Shown piece after piece: positions 25,018 through 34,338 of a stretch of DNA of 64,000 nucleotides. The position numbers and the translations under genes are program-made. The notes beneath the pieces are model-generated. The model ran no database searches. It was not told the DNA's origin and saw only the letters and a list, made by a program, of their open reading frames with translations. Source of the stretch: Paraburkholderia unamae (GTDB lineage: Bacteria; Pseudomonadota; Gammaproteobacteria; Burkholderiales; Burkholderiaceae); the NCBI RefSeq assembly GCF_003268775.1, contig NZ_QLSU01000001.1:496001-560000 (forward strand), read 5' to 3'. Numbering within the stretch: position 1 is the first letter of the stretch; every line of letters starts with the position of its first letter.

Positions 25018-25887
25018 ATGCCTCACACGCACTACACCACGCTGATCTCCGCCGCCAATCTGCACGAACGCCTGAGCGCCGCTCCCGGCAGCGTGCTCGT
25101 GTTCGACTGCCGCTTCGATCTCGGCAACCCCGCCGCAGGCGAAAACGCCTACGCGGCCGGACATTTGCCCGGCGCCCAATACCTGCATCTGGATCGCGAC
25201 CTCTCCGGGCCGAAGACGGGCAAGAACGGCCGCCATCCTCTGCCCGACCGCGCCGCGCTCGTCGCCACGCTCTCGTTGCGCGGGCTCAACGAAGGCCAGC
25301 AGGTCGTGACCTACGACGCGCAAGGCGGCGCGTACGCCGCGCGCCTGTGGTGGCTGCTGCGCTGGCTCGGCCACGACTCGGTGGCGGTGCTCGACGGCGG
25401 CCTGCAAGCCTGGGAGGCGGCCGGCTTCCCGCTCGTGCGCGACGTGCCCGCGCCCGCGCGCGGCACCTTCAAGGCCGGTGCGCCGTTGCAGGTGACCGTG
25501 GATGCGCAGGCGCTCGTGCGCAATCTCACCACGCACGATCTCACGGTCGTCGACGCACGCGCCGCCGACCGCTATCGCGGCGAAAACGAAACGATCGATC
25601 CGGTGGGCGGCCACATTCCGGGCGCGCGCAACCGCTTCTATCAGGACAACCTCACGCCGGACGGCCGCTTCAAGTCGGCGCACACGCTGCGCGAAGACTT
25701 CACGGCCGTGCTGCCGGGCACAACGCCCGAGCACGTGGTTCTGCAATGCGGCTCGGGCGTGACCGCCTGCCACAACGCACTCGCGATGGAGATTGCCGGC
25801 CTGCACGGCGCGGCGCTGTATCCCGGCTCGTGGAGCGAATGGTGCGCCGACCCGTCGCGGCCGGTCGCCACGGGCCCGAATCCTTAA
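25018..25887 (+). CDS. Sulfurtransferase with two rhodanese domains
   Basis: 289 residues: an N-terminal inactive rhodanese domain (about 12-140) and a C-terminal active one (about 160-285) with the loop CGSGVTACHNAL holding the catalytic Cys. The CGSG-VTA loop is typical of 3-mercaptopyruvate-type sulfurtransferases, which move sulfane sulfur to thiols or cyanide. AAGGAG lies 8 bases before ATG 25018. It converges on the dienelactone hydrolase gene, with about 20 bases between stops. The donor used in the cell is not shown by the sequence. Confidence 0.9.
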   Translation: MPHTHYTTLISAANLHERLSAAPGSVLVFDCRFDLGNPAAGENAYAAGHLPGAQYLHLDRDLSGPKTGKNGRHPLPDRAALVATLSLRGLNEGQQVVTYDAQGGAYAARLWWLLRWLGHDSVAVLDGGLQAWEAAGFPLVRDVPAPARGTFKAGAPLQVTVDAQALVRNLTTHDLTVVDARAADRYRGENETIDPVGGHIPGARNRFYQDNLTPDGRFKSAHTLREDFTAVLPGTTPEHVVLQCGSGVTACHNALAMEIAGLHGAALYPGSWSEWCADPSRPVATGPNP

Positions 25888-25908
25888 GGCGCAGGCCGGA
25901 GCACGGCG

Positions 25909-26781
25909 TCACGCGACGCCGTGCTCCTTGAACCACGCAATCGCGCGCTTCCAGCCGTCTTGCGCGTCGGCCTTGCGGTAGCTCCGCCGGTAGTCCGCAA
26001 AGAATGCGTGCCCCGCATCGTCGTACACGACGATCTGCGAGCCGCGCCCGCCTTGCGGAGCTTGCGCGATGGCGGCTTTCATCTGCGCGAGCGTGTCCTG
26101 CGGGATGCTCTGGTCCTGCAAGCCGTACATCGCGAGCACGGGCACCTGCAAGGTGTTCGCTAGATCGAGCGGATTGCTCGGCGCGTTCGCCGTGTGCTCG
26201 CCCGCCACGCGCCCATACCACACCACGGCCGCCTTGATATGCGGGTTGTGCTCCGCGTAGAGCCACGCATAGCGCCCGCCCCAGCAAAACCCGTTGACGC
26301 CCACGCGCTTCGTGTCGCCGCCGTGCTCGCCCGCCCACGCGATGGCCGCGTCGAGGTCGCCCATCACCTGGGCGTCGGGCACCTTGCTCGCGATGTTCTC
26401 GTTGATCTGCTGGATCGTCGGGTACACCGAGGCGTCGCCCTGGCGCACGAAGAAGTCCGGCGCGATGGCCAGATAGCCGAGCTTCGCAAAGCGGCGGCAC
26501 ACGTCGGCGATATGCTCGTGCACGCCGAAAATCTCGTGAATCACGATGATGACCGGCAAGTGCGTCTTGCCGCGCGGCTGCGCGCGATACGCCGGGATGA
26601 GCGTGCCGCCCGACTGGAAGCCGATCTCGCCGGCTTCGAGACCTTCGCTATCGGTGTGGATGGTTTGCGCGGAGACCGGCAGCACGGCAGCGGCGAATCC
26701 GCTGCCGAGCGCGGCCTTGATGAACGTGCGCCGGTTGAACGGCACGTGCGGGACGAGGCTATCGACTTCGGGTTTCAGCAT
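25909..26781 (-). CDS. Dienelactone hydrolase family protein, Tat-exported
   Basis: 290 residues. Near the N-terminus NRRTFIKAALGSGFAAAVLP forms a twin-arginine signal peptide, so it is exported folded. The alpha/beta-hydrolase triad of dienelactone hydrolases is visible: Cys in GVNGFCWGGR, Asp in YGLQDQS, and His in YDDAGHAFF. The nucleophile is Cys, not Ser, as in true DLH. ATG 26781 has GAGGAGCG ahead of it. Substrate and pathway are unknown: no chlorocatechol genes lie nearby. Read leftward, it follows the NDH-2 gene on the same strand, with an 82-base gap between them. Confidence 0.9.
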   Translation of the reverse strand: MLKPEVDSLVPHVPFNRRTFIKAALGSGFAAAVLPVSAQTIHTDSEGLEAGEIGFQSGGTLIPAYRAQPRGKTHLPVIIVIHEIFGVHEHIADVCRRFAKLGYLAIAPDFFVRQGDASVYPTIQQINENIASKVPDAQVMGDLDAAIAWAGEHGGDTKRVGVNGFCWGGRYAWLYAEHNPHIKAAVVWYGRVAGEHTANAPSNPLDLANTLQVPVLAMYGLQDQSIPQDTLAQMKAAIAQAPQGGRGSQIVVYDDAGHAFFADYRRSYRKADAQDGWKRAIAWFKEHGVA

Positions 26782-26863
26782 GCAGCGCTCCTCAAACGTC
26801 AAACAGCGGAAACAGGCAGCATAGCGCCGCGCCCCTGGGCGCAAGCGCCGCTCAATGCGGCCG

Positions 26864-28240
26864 CTAGTGCAGCTTCACACGTGGCAGCGTCGTGCGGCGC
26901 AGCCAGTGCGCGAAGGTGTCGAGCACCATGCGCGCGTAGCCATGCAGCGCCGCGATGTGCAGCCGGTACAGCGACATGTACATGAAACGGGCAAACAGTC
27001 CTTCGATCAGCATATTCCCGCCGATCAGCCCGCCCATCAGATTGCCGACCGCGCTGAAGTGGCCGAGCGACACCAGCGAGCCGAAGTCGCGATAGGTGAA
27101 CTCCTCCAGCGGCTTGCCCGCAAGCAGATTGCCGAGCGACTTGAACAGGAAAGTGGCCTGCTGATGCGCGGCCTGCGCGCGCGGCGGCACACCGCGCTCG
27201 TGGCCCGGCCATTCGCAGGCCGCGCAATCGCCGAGCGCGAAGATGTTGTCGTCGACTTCCGTTTGCAGCGTGCGGCGCACGATCAACTGGCCGAGCTTGT
27301 TGACGGTGAGGCCGTCGAGCCGCGCCAGCACGGCGGGCGCGGTGATGCCCGCGGCCCACACGGTGAGGTCCGCGCGCAGGTTCTTGCCGCTCGCGGTACG
27401 CACGACGCCAGGCGCCACTTCGGTCACGCGTTCGCTCGTCAGCAGCTTCACGCCGAGCTTCTGAAGCAGCTCGCCCGTTGCCGAAGAAACACGCTCGGGC
27501 AACGCAGGCAGAATGCGCGGGCCCGCCTCGATCAGCACGATGCCCACGTCATGCCGCGGATCGAGCTTGTGCAGTCCATAGGCCGACAGCACCTGCGCGG
27601 TGTTGCGCAGTTCAGCGGAAAGCTCGACGCCCGTCGCGCCTGCGCCGATGATCGCCACCTGCACGCGCGGCTCAGCGCCGGCGTTCATGGCCGGCGCGAG
27701 GTCGTCTGCCGTCACCTCCGCCGCGACTCTTTCGGGTGCCTGATGTTCGGCACGTATGCACGCGGCAATCAGGCGCTTGCGAAAGCGCTCGGCCTGCTCG
27801 ACGGTATCGAGCGCGATGGAATTCTCAGCCGCGCCCGGCACGCCGAAAAAGTGCGTCGTGCTGCCGATCGCGAGCACGAGCGTGTCGTATTCGAGCACGC
27901 GCTCGGGCAACATTTCCGCACCGTCGTCGTCGAGCACGCGCCCGAGCGTGATGCGCTTCGCCGTGCGATCGAGACCGGTCAGTTCGCCCTGCTGAAACTC
28001 GAAGCCGTGCCAGCGCGCCTGCGCCGGATACTCGAGCTGATGCGTGAACGGGTCCATGCTGCCCGCCGCGACTTCGTGCAGGAGCGGTTTCCAGATATGC
28101 GTCGGGTAGCGGTCGACCAGCGTGACCGATGCCGCTTGCGGCTTACCCCGCTTCGCGCGCGCTTCGCCGTAACGGTCGCCGAGCCGTGTCGCCAGCTCCA
28201 GCCCGCCTGCGCCTCCTCCCACAACGATAAAGCGATGCAT
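26864..28240 (-). CDS. ndh: Type II NADH:quinone oxidoreductase
   Basis: 458 residues. It oxidises NADH and reduces quinone without proton pumping. FAD-binding motif GGGAGGLELATRLG near the N-terminus, NAD-binding IIGAGATGVELSAEL in the middle, and a FAD contact around FALGDCAACEWPG. The C-terminal part has hydrophobic segments for membrane attachment. The true start is taken as ATG 28240 (MHRFIVVGGGAGG) with GGAGAG just ahead; an earlier ATG is 5 codons upstream. It follows polA's strand but is read as a separate unit. Confidence 0.93.
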   Translation of the reverse strand: MHRFIVVGGGAGGLELATRLGDRYGEARAKRGKPQAASVTLVDRYPTHIWKPLLHEVAAGSMDPFTHQLEYPAQARWHGFEFQQGELTGLDRTAKRITLGRVLDDDGAEMLPERVLEYDTLVLAIGSTTHFFGVPGAAENSIALDTVEQAERFRKRLIAACIRAEHQAPERVAAEVTADDLAPAMNAGAEPRVQVAIIGAGATGVELSAELRNTAQVLSAYGLHKLDPRHDVGIVLIEAGPRILPALPERVSSATGELLQKLGVKLLTSERVTEVAPGVVRTASGKNLRADLTVWAAGITAPAVLARLDGLTVNKLGQLIVRRTLQTEVDDNIFALGDCAACEWPGHERGVPPRAQAAHQQATFLFKSLGNLLAGKPLEEFTYRDFGSLVSLGHFSAVGNLMGGLIGGNMLIEGLFARFMYMSLYRLHIAALHGYARMVLDTFAHWLRRTTLPRVKLH

Positions 28241-28481
28241 AGACTCTCCGTGCATGTCGAAAGGCGATGGAAAGGCCGATGCATCGACAACATCCCGTGC
28301 GATGCACCGGCCCTCGATTCATTGTCGGCTGACGGAGCGCGCGGCGGCAACCCTCGCGGCGCGCATTCGCGACATCTCGCACGCGAGGCTTGCCTAATGT
28401 CGCGCGCGCAGTTACGGCTTTGCTACGGCAAGGCGCATTCAGTATGTGCTTAGTAGAGCTTCGTTGCGCGAAACCGGAACG

Positions 28482-31289
28482 TCAGTGGGCTTCTTCCCAG
28501 TTCTCGCCCACGCCCACTTCGGCCACGAGCGGCACCTTGAGCTGCGCCACCGAACACATCAGTTCGGGCAGGCGCTTGCGCACTTCGGCAAGCTCGGCGT
28601 CGGGCACTTCGAGCACCAGTTCATCGTGCACCTGCATGATCATCTTCGTGCCGATCTTGCGTTCGTCGAGCCACGTCTGCACCGCGATCATCGAAAGCTT
28701 GATGAGATCCGCGGCCGTGCCCTGCATCGGCGCGTTGATGGCGGCACGCTCGGCCGCCTGGCGGCGCGGGCCGTTGCCGCCGTTGATCTCGGGCAGCCAC
28801 AGGCGGCGGCCAAACACGGTCTCGACATAGCCGCGCGACTTCGCGTCCATGCGCGTTTCGTCCATGTAGCGCGCCACGCCCGGATAACGCGCGAAATAAC
28901 GGTCGATATAAAGCTTCGCCGCGTCGCGCGTGATGCCGAGATTCGACGCGAGCCCAAACGCGCTCATGCCGTAAATCAGGCCGAAGTTGATGACCTTCGC
29001 GATGCGGCGCTGGTCGTTGCTCACTTCGAGCGCCGTCACGCCGAACACCTCGGCGGCCGTGGCACGGTGGATGTCGTCGCCGCGCGCGAACGCCGCGAGC
29101 AGCGATTCGTCGCCCGAGATATGCGCCATGATGCGCAGTTCGATCTGCGAATAATCGGCCGAGACGAGCTTGTGACCCGCCGGCGCGATAAAGGCCTCGC
29201 GAATGCGCCGGCCTTCGCCCGTGCGCACGGGAATGTTCTGGAGATTCGGATCGTTCGACGCAAGACGCCCCGTGACCGCCACGGCCTGCGCGTAGTTCGT
29301 GTGCACGCGGCCCGTTTGCGCGTTGACCATGCGCGGCAGCTTGTCCGTGTACGTGGACTTGAGCTTGGCAAGGCCGCGATGTTCGAGCAGGAGCTTCGGC
29401 AACGGATAGTCTTCGGCGAGCTTTTGCAGCACCTCTTCGTCGGTGGAAGGCGCGCCGCTCGGCGTTTTCTTCACCACCGGCAGTTGCAGCTTCTCGAAGA
29501 AGATCTGGCCAATCTGCTTGGGCGAGCCGAGATTGAACTCGCCGCCCGCGAGCGCATACGCGCCCTGTTCGAGTTCGACCAGGCGCACCGCGATCTCGGC
29601 GCTTTGCTTCTCGAGCCGCTCCGTGTCGATCAGCACGCCGTTGCGCTCCATCTTGCGCAGCACACGCGAGGTCGGCAGCTCGATGCTGCGATATACGTAG
29701 TCGAGGCCCTTCTCCGGCGCGATCTGCGGATAGAGCGCGCGATGCAGTTGCAGCGTGACGTCGGCGTCTTCGGCTGCGTATTCGGCGGCCTTGTCGAGCG
29801 CGACCTGGTCGAAGCCGATCTGCTGCGCGCCCTTGCCCGCCACCTCTTCGTACTTGATCGTCTTGATGCCGAGATGGCGCAGCGCGAGACTGTCCATGTC
29901 GTGACTGCGATGCGATTCGAGCACATACGATTCGAGCATCGTGTCGTGCTCCACGCCGTTCAGCTCGATGCCGTAGTTCGCGAGCACCTGCTCGTCGTAC
30001 TTCATGTGCTGGCCGACCTTCTTGTGCTGCTCGCTTTCGAGCCACGGCTTCAGGCGCGCGAGCACGTCGTCGAGCGGCAACTGGTCGGGCGCGTCAGGCC
30101 CGCGATGCGCGAGCGGCAAATACGCGGCCACGCCCGGCTCCGTCGAAAACGACATGCCGACGAGCCTTGCGACCATCGGGTCGAGCGCCGTGGTCTCGGT
30201 GTCGAACGCGGTGAGTTCGGCGGCTTCGATCTTCTTGAGCCACGCGTCGAACTGCTCCCACGTCTGGATGGTTTCGTAGTGGCGCGGCGCGTCGACGAAC
30301 AGCGCGGGCTGCACGTTCGCGTCTTGCTCGGGCGCATTGCCGGCAGTCGTTGCGGGCACGGTCTCGCTCTGCTGCGCCGCCTCGTTGACTTCACGCAGCC
30401 AGGTCTTGAAGCCGTGGCGCGCGAAGATATCGCGCAGTTCTTCGCGCGCTTCCGGGCGCGTCGCGAGCGACGCCCCGATCGATTCGATATGCGGCGCGAG
30501 ATCGCACGCGGTCTCGACCGTCACGAGCTTTCTGGCCATCGGCAGGAAGTCGAGCGCGTCGCGCAGGTAACCGCCCACGGCGCCCTTGATCTCGTCCGCA
30601 TGCGCGATCACGCCGTCGAGCGAATCGTATTGCGTGAGCCACTTCACCGCCGTCTTCGGGCCGCACTTGTTCACGCCCGGCACGTTGTCGACGGTGTCGC
30701 CGATGAGCGAGAGATAATCGATGATGCGCTCCGGCGGCACGCCGAACTTCGCGATCACGCCTTCGCGATCGAGCGTTTCATTCGTCATCGTGTTGATGAG
30801 CGTGACGTGGTCGGTCACGAGCTGCGCGAGGTCCTTGTCGCCCGTGGAAACGATGACCTTCATGCCGCGCTTCCCGGCCTCGCGCGCGAGCGTGCCGATC
30901 ACGTCGTCGGCCTCCACGCCTTCGATCATCAGGAGCGGCCAGCCGAGCGCGCGCACGGCCACGTGGATGGGCTCGATTTGCGCCGCCAGCGGCTCGGGCA
31001 TGGAAGGCCGGTTCGCCTTGTACTCGGGATACCAGTCGTCACGAAACGTCTTGCCCTTTGCATCGAACACGCACGCGCTATACTCTGCCGTAACGTCCTT
31101 GCGCATGCGACGCAGCATGTTGATGATGCCGTATAGCGCGCCAGTCGGTTCGCCGTCGGGACCGCGCAAATCCGGCATCGCATGGAAGGCACGATAGAGA
31201 TAGCTAGAACCGTCGACCAGCAACAGGGTCTTACCTTCCAGCTCATTTTGTTGCTGTAGCTTTGTATCCACGCGTAGGTCTTCAGGCAT
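28482..31289 (-). CDS. polA: DNA polymerase I
   Basis: 935 residues with all three activities. The 5'-3' exonuclease domain occupies about 20-310 (LLVDGSSYLYRAFHAMPDLR at its start). The 3'-5' proofreading domain follows with AFDTETTALDPM, whose Asp/Glu residues are intact. The polymerase domain has motif A DYSQIELRIMAH, motif B RRIAKVINFGLIYGMSAFG and motif C QVHDELVLE. ATG 31289 is taken as start; a TTG three codons upstream would overlap the LOG gene, and GTG 31271 is another option. It is head to head with the LOG gene, with one base between the start codons. Confidence 0.96.
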   Translation of the reverse strand: MPEDLRVDTKLQQQNELEGKTLLLVDGSSYLYRAFHAMPDLRGPDGEPTGALYGIINMLRRMRKDVTAEYSACVFDAKGKTFRDDWYPEYKANRPSMPEPLAAQIEPIHVAVRALGWPLLMIEGVEADDVIGTLAREAGKRGMKVIVSTGDKDLAQLVTDHVTLINTMTNETLDREGVIAKFGVPPERIIDYLSLIGDTVDNVPGVNKCGPKTAVKWLTQYDSLDGVIAHADEIKGAVGGYLRDALDFLPMARKLVTVETACDLAPHIESIGASLATRPEAREELRDIFARHGFKTWLREVNEAAQQSETVPATTAGNAPEQDANVQPALFVDAPRHYETIQTWEQFDAWLKKIEAAELTAFDTETTALDPMVARLVGMSFSTEPGVAAYLPLAHRGPDAPDQLPLDDVLARLKPWLESEQHKKVGQHMKYDEQVLANYGIELNGVEHDTMLESYVLESHRSHDMDSLALRHLGIKTIKYEEVAGKGAQQIGFDQVALDKAAEYAAEDADVTLQLHRALYPQIAPEKGLDYVYRSIELPTSRVLRKMERNGVLIDTERLEKQSAEIAVRLVELEQGAYALAGGEFNLGSPKQIGQIFFEKLQLPVVKKTPSGAPSTDEEVLQKLAEDYPLPKLLLEHRGLAKLKSTYTDKLPRMVNAQTGRVHTNYAQAVAVTGRLASNDPNLQNIPVRTGEGRRIREAFIAPAGHKLVSADYSQIELRIMAHISGDESLLAAFARGDDIHRATAAEVFGVTALEVSNDQRRIAKVINFGLIYGMSAFGLASNLGITRDAAKLYIDRYFARYPGVARYMDETRMDAKSRGYVETVFGRRLWLPEINGGNGPRRQAAERAAINAPMQGTAADLIKLSMIAVQTWLDERKIGTKMIMQVHDELVLEVPDAELAEVRKRLPELMCSVAQLKVPLVAEVGVGENWEEAH

Positions 31290-31290
31290 T

Positions 31291-32064
31291 ATGGACAAGA
31301 GAAAAGTGATTCCGAGTCTGCGTTCACTCGCAGATCAAGAGCGCGCAACGGCCAAGAAGGCGCGCGCATCGTGGCAGATGTTCACGATTATGGCAGAGTT
31401 TATCGAGGCGACCGAGTACCTGTCCGAGATCCGGCCGGCGGTCAGCATCTATGGCTCCGCACGCCTGAAACCGGAGTCGGAGTATTACCAGCTCGCCACC
31501 ACGATCGCTCGAAAAGTGTCGGACGCGGGCTTCGCCGTGATCTCCGGCGGCGGTCCCGGCATCATGGAGGCCGCGAACCAGGGCGCGCATGCGGGCAAGT
31601 CGCCTTCGGTGGGCCTGAACATCGAGTTGCCGCACGAGCAGTCGGGCAACCAGTGGCAGGACATCTCTCTGCGCTTCCGCCATTTCTTCACGCGCAAGGT
31701 CACGTTCGTGAAGAACTCGGACGCCGTGATCGTCATGCCCGGCGGCTTCGGCACGCTCGACGAGCTGGCAGAAGTGCTCACGCTCATCCAGACCAAGAAG
31801 TCGCGTCACGTGCCCATTATTCTCGTGGGCTCCGTATTCTGGAAGGGCCTGCTCGACTGGTTCCGCTCGGCGCTCGTGCCCATGGGTCTCATCAATCCCG
31901 AAGACATGGACTTGATGCAGGTGATCGACGACCCGGACCAGGTGCTCGAAGCCGTCCTCAAGTTCTACGAAGATGCGGACGCAGGCGAGGAATCCACCAA
32001 GGAGCATCCGGCGCGACGCGACCGCGACGCGGACTCCGACGACGACCGGATGTTCTACCTCTGA
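31291..32064 (+). CDS. LOG-family protein (TIGR00730 Rossmann fold)
   Basis: 257 residues. The hallmark PGGFGTLDELAEVL and the upstream SGGGPGIMEAANQGA form the nucleotide-binding site of the LOG/YgdH lysine-decarboxylase-like family. Members studied hydrolyse nucleoside 5'-monophosphates to release bases, including cytokinin activation in plants; the bacterial housekeeping role is not settled. The sequence shows no sign of lysine decarboxylase activity despite older annotations. An acidic tail (DRDADSDDDR) ends the protein. It begins next to polA, so its promoter must lie inside polA's 5' end or be leaderless. Confidence 0.9.
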   Translation: MDKRKVIPSLRSLADQERATAKKARASWQMFTIMAEFIEATEYLSEIRPAVSIYGSARLKPESEYYQLATTIARKVSDAGFAVISGGGPGIMEAANQGAHAGKSPSVGLNIELPHEQSGNQWQDISLRFRHFFTRKVTFVKNSDAVIVMPGGFGTLDELAEVLTLIQTKKSRHVPIILVGSVFWKGLLDWFRSALVPMGLINPEDMDLMQVIDDPDQVLEAVLKFYEDADAGEESTKEHPARRDRDADSDDDRMFYL

Positions 32065-32156
32065 CGTTCGGCTCGGGGCACGTTAGCCCAGGGCGCGGCG
32101 TCTGCGCAGGCCTTTTGCACCGGCCTACGTAGCACCTGCGCCCGCCCCCGTCTTCC

Positions 32157-33092
32157 TCACGCTTTCTCCAGGCTTGCAGGCACGCCAGGTGCGCCGGGCG
32201 CACCGTGCCGCGGCCGCCCTTTCGCCTGCTCCTCAAGCCAGCGGCAAAACTGCGCGACGAGCGGCGCCTGCGCCACTTCGCGGCGCGCCACCCACCAGTA
32301 GCCACGCGCATCGAGATGCGGCCCCGCGAGCGGCGCGACGAGGCGCCCCGACGCAAGTTCGTCGTCGAGCAGCGGCAGCGGGCCGAGCGCTACGCCAAGA
32401 CCATCCACGGCGGCCTGCAAGGCCAGATAGAAGTGGTCGAACGACTGCTTCTTCCGGCATTTGGCCTTCACGCCCGCGGCCGCGAGCCAGGTGCGCCACG
32501 CATCGGGCCGCGTATCGGAATGCAGCAGCACGTGGCGCGCAAGATCGCTTGCCTGCTGGATCGGCGCGCGCTTGAGGAGCGCCGGGCTGCACACCGGCAA
32601 TTCCGTCTCGTCGAGAAAGTGCCCCGCCTCGCAATCGGGCCAGTGCGCCGGACCGCGCCGCACGGCCACGTCGAAGCCTTCCAGCCGCTCGACGGGCGCA
32701 TTCGAGGTGGCCAGCCGCAGCTCCACGTTCGGCGCCAGCCGCTGAAACTGCGAGAGCCGCGGCAGCAGCCACTTCATCGCAAACGTGGGAAGCGCGTTCA
32801 CGCGCAGCACATGAACCACGCCCGTGTCGCGCAGTTGTTCCGTTGCGCGCGCGATGTCGTCGAACGCCGACTGCACGGCGGCAAGGTAGCGCCGCCCGTC
32901 CTCGGTCAGCGCAACCCGCTTGCCATGCCGGTGAAACACCTGCACGCCGACCCACGCTTCGAGTGCCGCCACCTGGCGGCTGATGGCACCGTGAGTCACA
33001 TTGAGCTCGCCCGCCGCAGCGGAGAAGCTGTTGTACCGCGCGGCGGCTTCGAACGCGCGCAGCGCGGGAAAGGGAGGAAGAGTACGTGCCAT
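32157..33092 (-). CDS. LysR-type transcriptional regulator (GcvA-like) beside chromate transporter genes
   Basis: 311 residues: N-terminal winged helix-turn-helix (about 8-66) with AARYNSFSAAAGELNVTHGA and ISRQVAALEAWVGVQVF, and a substrate-binding domain behind it. The combination is typical of GcvA-type LysR regulators. It is divergent from the chromate transporter genes with 99 bases between them, and a palindromic operator stands directly ahead of its start, which suggests autoregulation and control of the transporter. The effector is unknown. The start codon has no clear ribosome binding site. Confidence 0.9.
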   Translation of the reverse strand: MARTLPPFPALRAFEAAARYNSFSAAAGELNVTHGAISRQVAALEAWVGVQVFHRHGKRVALTEDGRRYLAAVQSAFDDIARATEQLRDTGVVHVLRVNALPTFAMKWLLPRLSQFQRLAPNVELRLATSNAPVERLEGFDVAVRRGPAHWPDCEAGHFLDETELPVCSPALLKRAPIQQASDLARHVLLHSDTRPDAWRTWLAAAGVKAKCRKKQSFDHFYLALQAAVDGLGVALGPLPLLDDELASGRLVAPLAGPHLDARGYWWVARREVAQAPLVAQFCRWLEEQAKGRPRHGAPGAPGVPASLEKA

Positions 33093-33093
33093 G

Positions 33094-33114
33094 CTTGTGA
33101 GTGTAGATCACAAG
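33094..33114. promoter_or_regulatory. Palindromic operator in the LysR-chromate transporter gap
   Basis: CTTGTGA (33094-33100) and TCACAAG (33108-33114) form a perfect 7-base inverted repeat around GTGTAGA. It includes a T-N11-A pattern as bound by LysR regulators and touches the regulator's start codon. It probably serves as the binding site of the divergent LysR protein. Confidence 0.6.
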
Positions 33115-33191
33115 AGGCCGCCTTAAAAATCGTTTTGCCGCACGCGCGTTTGCGCTTACCCTCGGAGCTTGCCTCAGAGGTCCCCATTCCA

Positions 33192-33797
33192 ATGAAACAC
33201 GTCACTTCCCCGCCCGTTGCCGCCGAATCCGGCGCGCACGCCGACCTCATCACGCCCAGCGTACGCGATCTCTTCTTCGGTTTTCTCGGTCTCGGCTTCA
33301 CCTCGTTCGGCGGCGCGCTCCCATTGGCGCGGCGCACCATCGTCGAACAGCGGCGCTGGCTTTCCGCCGGCGAATTCACCGATCTGCTCGGTTTGTGCCA
33401 GTTTTTGCCCGGCGGCAACGTCATCAATCTTTCGGTTGCGCTCGGCATGCGCTTTCAGGGCTGGCGCGGTGCGCTCGCGGGCATCCTCGGCCTGATCGCG
33501 GGTCCGTCGCTCGTCGTGATCGGGCTTGGCGTGCTGTACGAGCGCACGCAGAACGATCCACACGTCCAGCATCTGTTCGTCGGGCTTGCCGCGGCGGCCG
33601 CCGGCCTGCTCGTTTCGATGGCCGTGAAGATCGTGCTGCCGCTGCGGCGCGACCCGGCGGCGCTGGTTGTCGCCGCACTGGGCTTCGTGGCGATCGCCGT
33701 GTTGCGCACGCCGCTTCTGACGACCATGCTCGTGCTCACGCCCATTGGCATCGCGCTTGCGGCTCACGCCGCGCGCAAGGAAGGAGCCGCCCGATGA
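33192..33797 (+). CDS. Chromate transporter, first half (CHR family)
   Basis: 201 residues, one of two short CHR-domain proteins encoded side by side. The N-terminal GFTSFGGALPLA and the segment GLCQFLPGGNVINLSVALG are the characteristic CHR motifs; hydrophobic segments fit about 5-6 membrane helices. Short CHR pairs form the full transporter as two halves, expelling chromate or importing related anions. ATG 33192 was chosen from length and context; the frame extends far upstream but antisense to the LysR gene. The stop overlaps the next start (ATGA), so the halves are coupled. Confidence 0.93.
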   Translation: MKHVTSPPVAAESGAHADLITPSVRDLFFGFLGLGFTSFGGALPLARRTIVEQRRWLSAGEFTDLLGLCQFLPGGNVINLSVALGMRFQGWRGALAGILGLIAGPSLVVIGLGVLYERTQNDPHVQHLFVGLAAAAAGLLVSMAVKIVLPLRRDPAALVVAALGFVAIAVLRTPLLTTMLVLTPIGIALAAHAARKEGAAR

Positions 33798-34321
33798 ACG
33801 ACACGCTCATTGCGCTCGCTTCGATCTTCAGCCAGCTCTCGCTGCTCGCGTTCGGCGGCGGCAATACGATCCTGCCCGAGATGCAGCGCCAGGTGGTCGA
33901 AGTGCACCACTGGATGCCCGCGAGCGAGTTCAGCGCCCTCTTCGCGCTCGCCCAGGCCGCGCCTGGCCCGAACATGATGATCGTGACGCTGGTGGGCTGG
34001 CACGTGGCCGGCTGGGCGGGCATGCTCGTCACGTCGATCGCGAAGTTCGGGCCTTCGTCGCTCGTGACGATCGCCGCGCTGCATGCGTGGGATCGCTTCA
34101 AGGACCGCCCGTGGCGGCGCATCGCGCAGAAGGGGCTCGTCCCGGTGACCGCGGGCCTCGTGGCCGCGAGCGCCGTGCTGATCGCGAAGGCTTCCGATCC
34201 TTCGTGGATCGCGTGGGCGATTACTGGCGTATGCGCCGTGCTCGCGTTTCGCACGAAGATTCACCCGCTATGGCTGCTTGGCGCGGGAAGTCTGATTGGA
34301 TTGACGGGGTTCGGGCAATAG
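33794..34321 (+). CDS. Chromate transporter, second half (CHR family)
   Basis: 175 residues. It has SLLAFGGGNTILPEMQRQVV and ALAQAAPGPNMM, the matching CHR signatures for the other half, and further membrane helices. It starts inside the stop codon of the first half and has AAGGAG about 8 bases upstream. Both halves together would make the working membrane protein. It converges on the MFS transporter gene with a 17-base gap. Confidence 0.93.
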   Translation: MNDTLIALASIFSQLSLLAFGGGNTILPEMQRQVVEVHHWMPASEFSALFALAQAAPGPNMMIVTLVGWHVAGWAGMLVTSIAKFGPSSLVTIAALHAWDRFKDRPWRRIAQKGLVPVTAGLVAASAVLIAKASDPSWIAWAITGVCAVLAFRTKIHPLWLLGAGSLIGLTGFGQ

Positions 34322-34338
34322 GTCGACGAGAGGCGTGG

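Noticed and set aside
28446..31136. 896-codon open frame antisense to polA
   Set aside because: polA has all motifs in the opposite direction; the frame has no start signal or recognisable domain.
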